The position numbers were made by a program, and so were the translations under genes. This document shows, in pieces, positions 47,703 through 58,185 of a stretch of DNA of 64,000 nt. The stretch covers positions 1,364,001-1,428,000 of the forward strand of contig JAXBDG010000015.1 in the NCBI GenBank assembly GCA_036320915.1, given 5' to 3'. Under the pieces are notes generated by a model. That model saw nothing but the letters and a program-made list of their open reading frames with translations, did no database searches and was not told where the DNA came from. The DNA comes from Linnemannia elongata. Taxonomy: Eukaryota; Mortierellomycota; Mortierellomycetes; Mortierellales; Mortierellaceae. Each line of letters starts with the position of its first letter. Position 1 is the stretch's first letter.

Positions 47703-48361
47703 TTAATGACGGTCGTCGCGAGAGCCAGAAGTTTGACCACCGTGGTGCTTGGACCGGATGGCCTCGACAGACTCGCGCTGGAGCTCGTGCATGTTGGATG
47801 GGAGGGGTTCCCTGTCGGCCTTCACATCTGCCTCGCTCTCTGTTGCGTTCTCATCCCTCCACTGCGGTGCGCTCTTGATCGTGTCCTTCTTTCCGCGGCC
47901 TACTTGGAAGGAATAGAGAGGAGAGTAGGAAAGTAGAGGAGTAGGAAAGAGTATGAATATGAAGGAGGTAAGGGAGAGAGAGAGAGAAAATTATCAACCA
48001 GTCGGTCAGGTTGTGATAGACGCAAAACAAGAGTACTTCTCAAAAAAAAAAATATGCAGACTCCTGCACTGGACTGTAGCTTTCCCGCATGCACTGCTTG
48101 TCAATATCTTTCTTTACCTTGGGTGGTGCTATGCACGGACAACAAAAGACGAACGCAGAGAAAAGCCATGTAAGTTCGGGGTTCACAAAAGGACAGTTTC
48201 AAAAGAAGAGCATGTTTGTTCTTGTTGAAAAAAAGAAGCACGTCATAATACCTCCAGAAGGATCGGTTGAGGTGCGAGAGTGGGGCAGCAGGGAGAACCA
48301 GGGCTCTGCCCATACGGGTGAGGGTCAAGGAGTGGCGTGAGGCGGTAGAGAGAGCAGACAT
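47703..48361 (-). CDS. Small mitochondrial-type protein with an 11-nt micro-exon
   Basis: A 105-residue protein from exons 48361-48252, 48128-48118 and 47899-47703. The 11-nt middle exon (CACCACCCAAG) is required for phase: exon 1 ends AG and exon 3 needs one carried base, giving SFWSTTQGRGKKD. The N terminus (MSALSTASRHSLTLTRMGRA, then LSHLNRSFW) is Arg/Ser-rich with no acids, like a mitochondrial presequence ending RSFW|S. The mature part is hydrophilic: KDTIKSAPQWRDENATESEADVKADR in two pieces, then PLPSNMHELQRESVEAI. The phrase ESEADVKADR recurs in short uncharacterised fungal proteins as I recall them; no function is known to me. Splice sites are GTATTA...TAG and GTAAAG...TAG. Confidence 0.72.
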
Positions 48362-48728
48362 GGCTATGTTGTGTTGTGTTGTGTTGTGTTGTTTATGGTT
48401 GTGTAAGGAGGTGAAGAAAAGAGTAGTGGAGGACAGTGGGTGGGAAAAAGAAAAAAAGCTACCAAAAAAAAAAAGTGATTGCCCAATGACATTGATCCGT
48501 GGCTTGGATTCGAGGTGCAAGTTGGAAATGCAAGACCCCAGTTTGCCCAAGTCTCAAAGTGTCACTCCTCCTCAGCAAAGGTCACAGCAATGACCGCATG
48601 AGTATGATGAAAAGCATCCGAGCTGGACATTGTGGGGTGTATTTACTATGATAAAGGTGAATTTGTCTATGGGAAAAAAATAATAATGCATTTGTGCTAA
48701 GCTAACTCTCTCATATCATCATCCAAGC
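48362..48728. other. Intergenic region between E2 3' end and small gene start
   Basis: Includes a perfect (GTTGT)n stretch at about 48368-48391 and the 3' flank of the E2 gene. No gene seen. Confidence 0.5.
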
Positions 48729-50769
48729 TTAACGGAGCATGCCGCCGAGCAAGAAGGGGTTCTCAACAACAGACTTCCAGGCCTCGCTGAAGCGGGCGAC
48801 CGTCGCTCCATCAATCACACGGTGATCAGCGCTCCAGCTGATATTGACAATCGACTGTGCAACAACACGCTCAACCATCTTGCCGTTCTCCTCCACCATC
48901 TTGAACCGGGGCAGACGCTGCATCTTACCAACAGCGGCAATCGCAACCTCAGATGTAACAACAACAGGGTTCAAGTATGTACCACCAATCATGCCAACGT
49001 TCGACAACGACAACGTGCCGTCCTTCAAGTCGGCCAGAGGGATCGCGTTCCTCTTTCCTGCCTCCTGTAACCTGGCAAGCTCAGATGCAATCTCGAGCAC
49101 AGACAAGTTCTGGACGTTCTTGATGTTGGGCACCAACAGTCCGTTGGGGGTATCCATGGCAACACCAATGTTGTGCGACGCACGGTACTTGAGCTTGGCA
49201 GATGAAGCCTCCTCGCCATCAACCACACAGGCGTTCAAGATGGGGTAGTCCTCCAGAGCAATCGACAGAGCCTTGATAAAGATGGGCATGTAAGACACCT
49301 TCTTAAAGTTGTACTTCTCGGGTGTCTTGGCAATATGGGCATTCAAGGCCGAGCGGAAGGCAGTCGCGTTGTCGAGGACAATCTCGTCGGCGAACCCAAA
49401 GTGGGGGATCGACAAGGACTTTGTCATCTGCTTGAACATGGCCTTCTGGATCATCGACAATGGAACAACCTTGTCCTCGCCTCTAGGGATCGAAGCCTTG
49501 GCAGAGGTAGGTGCAGCAGCAGCAGGTGCCTTAGGAGTAGCTATTATACCATTCAAATTAAACAAAGTTGCTTTGTTAGTATCACTTTCTCGAATGCAAC
49601 CTAAATAGTACGAACGCAAAGGCAGAGGGAATATTTTACCAGTAGACTGTCTGCCGTTAGCGAGGTAGGACATGACGTCCTCCTTCATGACGCGACCACC
49701 CTTTCCAGATCCCTTGATGTTGGCAATGTCAACGTCGTTCTCCTTGGCAACACGACGGACAGCAGGGGTGGCAAAGGTCAAGATGTGATCAGCAGTGGGG
49801 ATCTCGGGCTTTCCACCAGTAACAGCGGGGTTATCCATCATGGCAGCAACGGCGTTCATGTCCTGAACAACGTGCGAGCGTCCCTTCAAGCCATCCTCGG
49901 GAGCGGGGGTTGAGTGAGATGCAGCATCAGGAGCAGCAACGACAGGCTCCTCAGCACCAGCAGCATCACCAGTCTCGATCTCCACAAGGGGTGATCCGAC
50001 CTTGGCCATATCTCCGACCTTGTACTTGAGCGAGGCGATCGTTCCTGTGAAGCGGGATGTGATCTCCACTGAAGCCTTGTCTGACTGAACCTCGCACAGT
50101 CTGTCAAACTCCTCGACCTTGTCGCCCGTCTTCACAAACCTATTTGTTTTTGTTGTTTTGATTTGGTTTCATTTTGTCAGTCAACCATAGGGCAAACATA
50201 TGCACAAATAACAAAGAAAACACAAAGGAGAACTAACCACTGGATGACCTCGCACTCGGTGATACCCTCTCCGATATCGGCCAAGAGGAAGGGAACCTTG
50301 GCGTTGGCCATGGCGGAGGCGTGGAAACGCTGGACACGGTTGGCGCCAAAGACAGTTTGGTGACGGATGGCCTTTGAGCAAAGGGCGGTAGTCGTCTAAA
50401 ACAGGCAAGGAAAACATAAACATTAAAAATAATGAGCAAAATTGCACTACTCTGGCCAACATACCCACGGATCTATTACCCCACTCTTTTTTTTTTCCTT
50501 CACTTTCTTTTTGCCTCCTTTCTTTACCTTGGTGCTGATGGAGTATCTGAGTCTCTGGCCAGAGATCATGCGGGCCGTGGAGATGTATGTGGATTGACCA
50601 ACCTAATATTCAGGGAAGAGACGGACACATCAAACAATTAGTTAGTTGCTGTTCTTGTTTCGTTTGTTTACTTCTTTGCGGTTACCTTGACATGTCATTT
50701 CTAGTACAAACAAGTGGAAAGTACCTTTGTCCTGAGGACGTTCAAAGAAGACCGAGAAGCAGAGAACAT
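48729..50769 (-). CDS. DBT: Branched-chain alpha-ketoacid dehydrogenase E2 (dihydrolipoyl transacylase), mitochondrial
   Basis: A 529-residue mitochondrial acyltransferase from exons 50769-50725, 50602-50528, 50395-50238, 50139-49640 and 49540-48729 (sum 1590). Three small exons code an Arg/Ser-rich presequence (MFSASRSSLNVLRTKVGQST on) ending near RFHASAMA. The lipoyl domain starts VPFLLADIGEGITECEV and has the lipoyl-lysine motif CEVQSDKASVEI (Lys114). A subunit-binding domain contains TPAVRRVAKENDVDIANIKGSG. The catalytic domain has SIPHFGFADEIVLDN and the active site SADHRVIDG (His499, Asp503). The CEVQSDKASVEITSR form and F-G-F-A-D-E mark the branched-chain rather than the pyruvate or 2-oxoglutarate enzyme. 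It transfers branched acyl groups to CoA in Leu, Ile and Val breakdown. Budding yeast lacks this complex. Confidence 0.94.
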
Positions 50770-51781
50770 GACTGTAACTTTATATGTACTAATTTACCAG
50801 TAGAACCAAGGAGAAGAGTAAAAGGGTTAGTTGGCAACTTGGATCGTGTGCTTTCAGCTTGGTAGAAAGACAAAAGGATGAAGTGAGCGAGGCCTAGTGC
50901 TTCCCACCCTCTCCTTCCCATCCTCTATTAAGCGTGATCACTCCATTAATAGCCCGTGTGAAAAAGGCAACCACCCTTCCTTTTTCTGTTGTTATGGGTG
51001 TTGTGATGGAGTGCGAAGATGAGCTGATGGAAGGGTGTCTGTTCATCAAGTGTGAGTGTGAGTTGATCTGAATCTGATGACTTGCGAGAAGGTCATCGTG
51101 TGTGTGTGTGTTTTTATGCTTACATATGAGGAGTGTGAGAGAGGAGGGGAGTGGGGAGTGTGTTGAGGTATAAAGGGAGGAGGACAAAGGGGGGAGGGGT
51201 TGGAAGAGAAAGGGGAAGGAGTACAGAAAGGAGAGGAGAGTGGAGTGGAGAGAAAGAGAAAAAGAGTGGAGAAGAAAGAAAACAGGAAAGAAAAAAAGGC
51301 GAATAAAAGTAGAGGAACGTGAGAAAAAAACGAGGGTTGGGGGAATAGCAAGTGAAATGATGACTGAGGGGAAAACGGAGAAAAAGAAGACAAAGAGCTC
51401 TGGCTGCCTGACTTGACTTGTCCGACACTGGGGAGATGTGAGGGAGCGAGTGCGAAGAACATGGAAAAAAAAAAAAAAAAAAAAAATTGTCCCACGCAAA
51501 TTTCCCACGCTGTGGTAGGAAATAACTGATGTGAAAACTCAAAATCGAGCATCAAGTTGACGTCGCATCTACTTTATTTCCTTCCATTTGATATCTCATC
51601 TCTCTGTCTCTCCGTCTCTGTCTCAGTCTTTCTCAAGCAGGCTTGCAAACGGTGGCGTTTCATTTTCATTTTATTCACAATTTTGAAAGGGACTTTTTTT
51701 CTAAGCTAAGGGAAAGGAATGTGGGGATAGGCGAAGTGGGGATATATAGTGTCTAGGAATGGACAAAGGCGTTGAATGGGT
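50770..51781. other. Intergenic region
   Basis: 1 kb between the E2 start and the RanGAP stop. Strongly purine-rich on the plus strand (about 51120-51380), with A22 at 51465-51486. No gene recognised. Confidence 0.5.
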
Positions 51782-53352
51782 TTACACCTTCAACTTGGAG
51801 GCAAGGTCGGCCAAGTCATCAACGGCAGACTCCTTCTTCTCCTTCTCCTTCTCCTCGTCCTCCTTGTCAGAGTCAGACTCAGAGCTTGACTCGGATCCTG
51901 ATTCAGATTCTTCCTCAGACTCGGACTCGGGCTCCTCCATATCGTCCAACTCTCCAAGAGCATCGCCATGGTCGTGTTTGGCCAAAGCATCGCGAATGGC
52001 GTCAATGGCGGCACTGTCCTCCTCAACTTGGTTTCCGTTCAACTCCAATGAAGTCAGGTTGGAGAGGTGCTCCGAGATAGCAGCAGCAAGCTCCAAGACA
52101 CCGTCCTCCTTCATCTCACCATAGGTGAAATCGAGCGACTCAATCTTGGGGTTCTTGCCGAGGGCAAGAGCACGCGAGAGCAAGATGGCGCCCTTGTTGG
52201 ACAACAAGCACTCGCCAAAGTTGAGGCGCTTCAGCTCAGGCCAGGTGGGGAGAGCAGTAGCAAAGGCGCGGCATCCACGAGCAGTAAAGGTGTTATCCTG
52301 AAGATCCAGAATCTCGAGTCCAGGGCAGTTGGTCAATCCAGCAGCCAAAGCTTCAATGCCCTCCATGCGGATTCCGTTCTGGGGCATGGCGACGTGAGTC
52401 AAGGTGCCGTGGGCAGCAAAGGCCTTGGCCAAATCAGGGGCCGATCCGTTCTCGAGGCGGTTACGACCGGCAATGACGACTCTGAGCGACGACTTTCTGC
52501 CCTCGGCAACGTTCTTCTCGTGGGCAGTCATCAAAGCCTCGGCCAAGACCTTGCCTCCTGTGACACCCAATCCATTGTTGTTGAGCTTCAACACCTGAAG
52601 GTTCCTGTTGGTGGTCAAGAACTCAACCAAGGGGATGACACCGGCAGCTCCAAAGGCGTTGTCACTGAGGTTGAGTTCGACGAGGTGCTCCTTGTCCTTC
52701 AAAGCCTCTCCAAAAGCGACCAAGCAGTCGGGAATCTCGGATTTGAGGCGTCCAGTGAAGATGTCAGAGAAGTTGGCAACCTATTGTTGGCAATGAGAAT
52801 GGTAGTAGTTGAGTAAAAAAGAGGGTTGAGAACCGAGTGAGAATGAAGTGACTAAGCTTGTCACGAGTCTCTTTATTTTCTAACAGGCAGAACTTCGTTA
52901 GCTTCTTTGTTTCGCAGCAAACAAGCTCCCTGCATTACAAAAAGTCTTCTGACTCTTCTCTTTCCTTCCTCTTCTCTCCTTGTCAAATACCAGTGAGCCT
53001 TTGCCATTGTTATCGTCGCCATGGTTACCCAGGTTACTCTAGTCAAGACATCCTGATTGTTTCCCCTTTTCCTCTCCCTCACACACTCATGTACCCCTCT
53101 CCTCGAAAGACGTTGAAAAATATTTTCTTCTTTCTCGTGTTTTGGTATGTGTGGTAATATTACCTTGAGAAGAGGCTTCTTGGCCAAGGCAGCAGCAAGG
53201 GCGCGGCACGCCTCGACACCGAAGGTGTTCCCGCTGAGGATAACGTTCTCCAAAGCATCCATGCCCGAGATGGTCTCGATAAACTCCTTGACGTCGTCGG
53301 CAGTCTGGAGCTTGAGGCCGCGGCCCTCGATTGTGAAGGTTGTGGTCGACAT
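51782..53352 (-). CDS. RNA1: Ran GTPase-activating protein (RanGAP, Rna1)
   Basis: A 395-residue leucine-rich-repeat protein from exons 53352-53164 and 52780-51782. It starts TFTIEGRGLKLQTADDV and runs through about eleven LRRs: NVILSGNTFGVEACRALA, VELNLSDNAFGAAGVIPL, LKLNNNGLGVTGGKVLAEAL, VAMPQNGIRMEGIEALA, LDLQDNTFTARGCRAFA, NFGECLLSNKGAILL and SLELNGNQVEEDSA. A strongly acidic Glu/Ser tail (SESEEESESGSESSSESDS) follows, closing DDLADLASKLKV. Length and tail match fission yeast Rna1 (386 residues). In the cytosol it stimulates GTP hydrolysis by Ran and so keeps nuclear transport directional. The Mps1 gene is divergent, starting 532 bases upstream. Confidence 0.95.
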
Positions 53353-53884
53353 TTACTGTGAATCTAGGTGAAGGGATGGAGTGGAAAAAGTAAGAATGGA
53401 GAATCGATTAATCTATGTTTCCTTGGTCATAATTGGCGTTTGGTTATTGTGAGTAAGTTAATGATTGGATTCCTGCTCCTGTGGGTTTGTTGTTGATATT
53501 GACGAGTGACTTACAAAGAAAGGTAGAGGCGAGAGGGTGGTGATGGAGAAGGAGTGTAGCAACAAAAGAAGAAGAGGAAGAAGAAAGAGACTCAACTTAA
53601 CTGCCTTGCCCCCCTTCACCACTACTGGAAAAAAAAAAAAAAAAAAAAAAAAAATAGTGGCTGAGCTTGACCTGTTCTCCCGCCAATGAGCATTTTTTTT
53701 TTCTTTAGTAGCAAGTCTGCCTCACAGTCCCTTTCCTCCCCTTTCCTCCTTTTTCGTTATTCCTTTTTCAGAACGCCCATCTACCCTCCCCATCGACACT
53801 CGGACTACACACGTTACACATCACTGCTGCATCACCCTTGTCGTCCTCACTCCTTCCTCGCTCCCTCCCTCATCGCCTCAAGTA
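53353..53884. promoter_or_regulatory. Divergent promoter region between RNA1 and MPS1
   Basis: 532 bases serving two divergent genes. It contains an A26 run at 53629-53654 roughly in the middle, a poly(dA:dT) element of the sort that keeps fungal promoters open. CT-rich leader sequence precedes the MPS1 start. No TATA box evident. Confidence 0.5.
53629..53654 (+). repeat. A26 homopolymer in divergent promoter
   Basis: Twenty-six A followed by TAGTGG, centrally placed between the two start codons. Confidence 0.9.
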
Positions 53885-56800
53885 ATGACCGACCTTGAGA
53901 GCAGAGAAAAGGTAGTCCTCTTTCTCTCACTCACACTCACATTAATCTCTCTCTCTCTCACACACGCGTGTCGATGCGTTGGTGGCGGAGAACAGAAAAA
54001 AAACAAACAAACACAAACGACTAAACAACTCGTAAACCAGTACGACACTTGCCATCGCCATGTAAACACCAACTAACATACACCCTCCCACTCAACCTCT
54101 CACTCAATTTCACACTAATAGAAGCGAGGTCCTCCGCCAAAGCTGCAGCCGATCAATATCGGACAGGCAAAGGACAAGGAAGCCCACCTCGCAGACTACT
54201 TTGGGGAAGGGAGTCTTCCGTTTACCACCACGCCGTCCCTCAACATACGCCCTCCAAAACGAACCATCTTCTCCAAAGTCATCACAAACACCAACACCAA
54301 CACTAACAACAGCAGTCATCCTGTCGCAATTGGCACTACTACCTCAAACACTAATACCCGCGACACCTCCGGCTCCAACTCCACTAACGCAAGCGTCAGT
54401 TTCGATTCAAAGGACTCGTCGTCAATACAACAACCCTCAACAGCAACGATCCCAAGATCTAGCCATCCCATCGCCACTACCACCTCTGACCGAGAGTCAG
54501 GCACAGAAGCTGTCAAGTCTTCACAGTCTCTTGGGAATTCCAATGTAGCAGACACGGCTTCGGAACCTATGATCCTCCACAGGGCTCGGTCATCATCGAG
54601 GTTGAGTCGTCAGGAACCTTTTCAGAAGAAAGATTTCACATCTCCACCTGAATCGGATAAGCCAGCTTTGACGGAAACTGTGAGCACCATTTCCGAGCCC
54701 AAGGTAAAACGAAACTCTGCTCAATGAACTAGCATGTGCAATCATTTATGTTGCGATATTAACGAAACGGTGTTCTTATAATATGCATGTAGGTCGCATT
54801 TGCTCCACCTCCAAGCAGGATATCCAGGAACCCGGAAGGGAAGGAGAACCTCACACCACGGGCTGCATTGACTTCTCGATCGTATCTCAGAAAGTCCATT
54901 CCGTCCAAAGCAACAGCACCCCGGAAATCGTTCAATTGGGGTAAAGTAATCGACGACTTCTAACCTCACTTTGTCTGCATTCATCATCATTAGGATGAAA
55001 TAGCAAGAAAAAATCGTCGAAGGATTAACCAAGTCATGAAATTTGTATTTCTCGGTGCTCGTTATAGGTCCTGCACAGAGAGAAGTCGGGGAGTCCGTAG
55101 ACCAGGAAGAGTCAAAAGGTTCCACGTCAAATGATGATGGTACTGAGGCGTAGATTACTTGATGGTCGAGATGAAAGAAAGAGGAAAAAGGATATGGCTG
55201 CGCGATACTCCATGATACTAAACACTCTTCTGTGCCTTCTTTGGACTCAATAGGACATGTTATACCCCCGACAGTCGAACAGAGTATGGACACAGCGGCA
55301 GCAACAGTAACAGCGGCATCGGGAGCGACAGTACCAAGCACGCCAGACGACTCTGGAACTTCATCTGTGGATTTAGCACTTCAGGATCTGCAAGTGGACG
55401 ATGCTGCGGCAGGGTCAGGAACGAGCTCAGAACTGGCTCGTGGCCGCCAGGGTGTTAAACGCGACATGGATGAGGCTGGATCCTCAGCCAAACGGCGGAA
55501 AGAATTTCATCCGCAGGTACTCTTCGAAGCCCTTGGTATTTTTGATACAGTGCAATTGAAAAAACAAGCTCACAATGCATATCTTGTATTTACATAGGAG
55601 GATTCATCGCGTCTGACGATCAAAAGGACTAGTTTTGGGACCTTACCAAGCCCTCCATCACCTCGGCTACATACGACCGTACCATCTCATACGTCTGAGC
55701 AGTTCACTTTCACAAACGAGAAGCCCAAGCTGAGCGAGGAAGCAGCACCTGTACAAAGGAGAGAAGAGCGCGAATCGATCGATCGGAAACAAGCAGCACC
55801 AAAATCTCCCCAGGCTATCAAGGCGGCATTTCACTTTCCACCTCCAGGATCGTCCCAACCTTCTTCAAACCCGCCTACCCAACAACAGCTGCAACAGCAA
55901 CAGCAGCAACAGGTACAACAGCAACAGCAACAACAGCAGCAGCCGCAACCATCCCAAACATCTCAACCATCTCAACCGCCACAACAGCAGCGTCTGCAGC
56001 AGGGAGACGGAATTGCATCGATCGCGCAGAGTCTTGTTGTGGGCGCTCCCAAGACAAATCCACGGCCCTTCGTCAACACATCCGATACTCAGGGGCGTTC
56101 AGGAAGCGGAACGATGTCGCCTCCGTTTACTACTGCGTCGCTGTCCGTCAATATGAGCAGCAGTCGAGGAGATGTAGGCCATCGAACCGTCATGATGGTC
56201 AATAACAGACCCTATACAAAGCTGGCGCAGGTCGGGAAAGGAGGCAGTTCCAAGGTGTACAAGGTCCTGGCAAGCAACTCTAGAGTCCTTGCGCTGAAAA
56301 AGGTTTCCTTTGAGAACGCCGATCAGTCGACCATCAGCGGCTATGTGAACGAGATCAAGCTACTAAGGAGAATGGTGAATAGTTCGCGGATTATTCGACT
56401 CTGGGACGCTGAAGTCAACCACGCCAAAGGATACCTTTCTCTGGTAAATTCTCCTCTTTTTTTACGCCCTGTGGAATATACCTCGATGTAGCCTCTAATA
56501 TTAATTTGATTTGATCTGTACGTCGTAGGTTATGGAGTACGGCGAGATCGATTTGGCGCATATGCTTCAGAATCAGCAAACCCAGCCCTTCGACCTTCAC
56601 TTCGTTGGACTTTATTGGCGTCAGGTAACGATTCGATACCAAGAGAAGTGCACGACTGTTGCTGTTCTAATATTTCGTGCTGACCAAGCTTTCATTTCTC
56701 ATGGTTTATTGAAATAGATGCTGGAGGCGGTGCAGGTCGTGCACGATTTGAAGATTGTACACTCGGATCTAAAACCGGCCAACTTTTTGCTTGTGGAAGG

Positions 56801-57689
56801 ATCACTGAAGCTGATTGATTTTGGAATCGCCAACGCGATCGCGAACGACACGACTAATATCCATCGGGAGGGGCAACTCGGAACAGCAAACTACATGTCG
56901 CCCGAGGCGATCCTGTCCAACCCGCAAGCAGGAGGGTGTCGGAAACTGGGCAAACCATCAGATGTTTGGTCGTTGGGCTGTATCCTCTACCAGATGGTCT
57001 ACGGCAAAGCACCCTTCTCGGATGTTGTCAATGTGTTCCAGAAGTTGACCGTGATTGCCAACCCGCAATATCAGATCAAGTTCGCGCCGACTATTCGATC
57101 ACCACTTCGCCCCAGGCAGCCAGAATCCAACCCGCTTCCTCCGGCACCACCGTCTGCACCAGGAGCAACAGTAGGGGATGGATCTAATACAGGATCGACT
57201 TCACTGGGATCAGATACAGCTTCGTCACTACCAGATTCAACACCAATGGTTCCTACTATCGTCGACATCGACCCTAATTTAATCCGCGTCATGAAAGGCT
57301 GTCTCGCCCACAAGGTCTCGGAGCGCTTGACAATCCCCGAACTCCTCGCCGACCCCTTTCTGCACCCTTACATTTCTGCTCCCCCTGACTCTTCTTCGCC
57401 CTTGCCGTCCTCGTCGGGAACAGGAACTGGAGAAGGAACAAGAGATTCGGTAATGATGGATGCTGATACGCTTCATCAAGTCATGCAGGCGTCTATGGCC
57501 TTTGCCGCCAACCATGTCACTACCCAAAGCAACGGTAGTAGTAGTAGTAGTAGTAGCATCGATGCTACAGTAGTGGTTGACAAGATGGTCGTCCAATCGG
57601 CAACGGAACAAGTCTGGCGCCAGCTTCAGGCTAAGAAGAAGGCTGGCTCTACTACTGGTGGTAGTGGCAAATTCTTAATCTCGGACTAG
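53885..57689 (+). CDS. MPS1: Mps1/TTK dual-specificity checkpoint kinase
   Basis: A 1001-residue kinase from exons 53885-53911, 54122-54703, 54793-54940, 55068-55139, 55254-55516, 55598-56443, 56529-56624 and 56718-57689 (sum 3006). The first exon codes only nine residues. The N-terminal 500 residues are Ser/Thr-rich with a Gln-rich run at about 460-500. The catalytic domain starts near YTKLAQVGKGGSSKVYKV (Gly loop, about 577), Lys about 598, then VVHDLKIVHSDLKPANFLLV (HSD loop, Asp695), LKLIDFGIANAI (DFG, Asp712) and the activation segment GTANYMSPEA. HSDLKPANFLLVEG and GTANYMSPEA are diagnostic of Mps1. It acts at kinetochores in the spindle checkpoint. A Pro/Ser-rich insert of about 60 residues interrupts the C-lobe between KFAPTIRSPLRP and IDPNLIRVMKGCL. 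Confidence 0.95.
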
Positions 57690-58185
57690 CTTTTTTTTTA
57701 ATTTTTTTCCCGCCCTTCTTTCCTCCTTATCTTCCTAAACACGAACACACAAACGCAACAATCAAACCTTCCTTCGACAACTTCCAACCACCAATTCCCC
57801 CCCACCCCTTCGCTTGTAGAAAACCTCCCCTTACCAATGTACAACAAACAAACAGATTCGAACAACAAACCTAAGCGACATAGAAAGTGACAAATTGCTA
57901 TTTTGATATTTTTATTCCATCTTTGTTTTGATTTTCGTTTGCAGAAAGAAAAAAAAAGAGCGTACTAAATGCAATGGAGGGGGGGGAAGGAAGTCGGGGA
58001 AGTGCAACGAGGGAAGAGAGGAAAGAAGAGAAAAAGAAGATTGTGGAAAGGGAGAAATCGTGTCGATATATACAGAAAGAAAGAAAAAAAAAGGTTGGCG
58101 AAAATGAAAAAGCGAATGTGTCGATTGACTATGCAAGTTGTTCTCCCTCAATTGCCTCCTCCTGTTCGCCGTCGCAATGACTAAC
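57690..58185. other. Convergent 3' region
   Basis: 3' flanks of MPS1 and the MAPEG-fusion gene. GA-rich on the plus strand from about 57950 to 58100. No gene seen. Confidence 0.5.
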
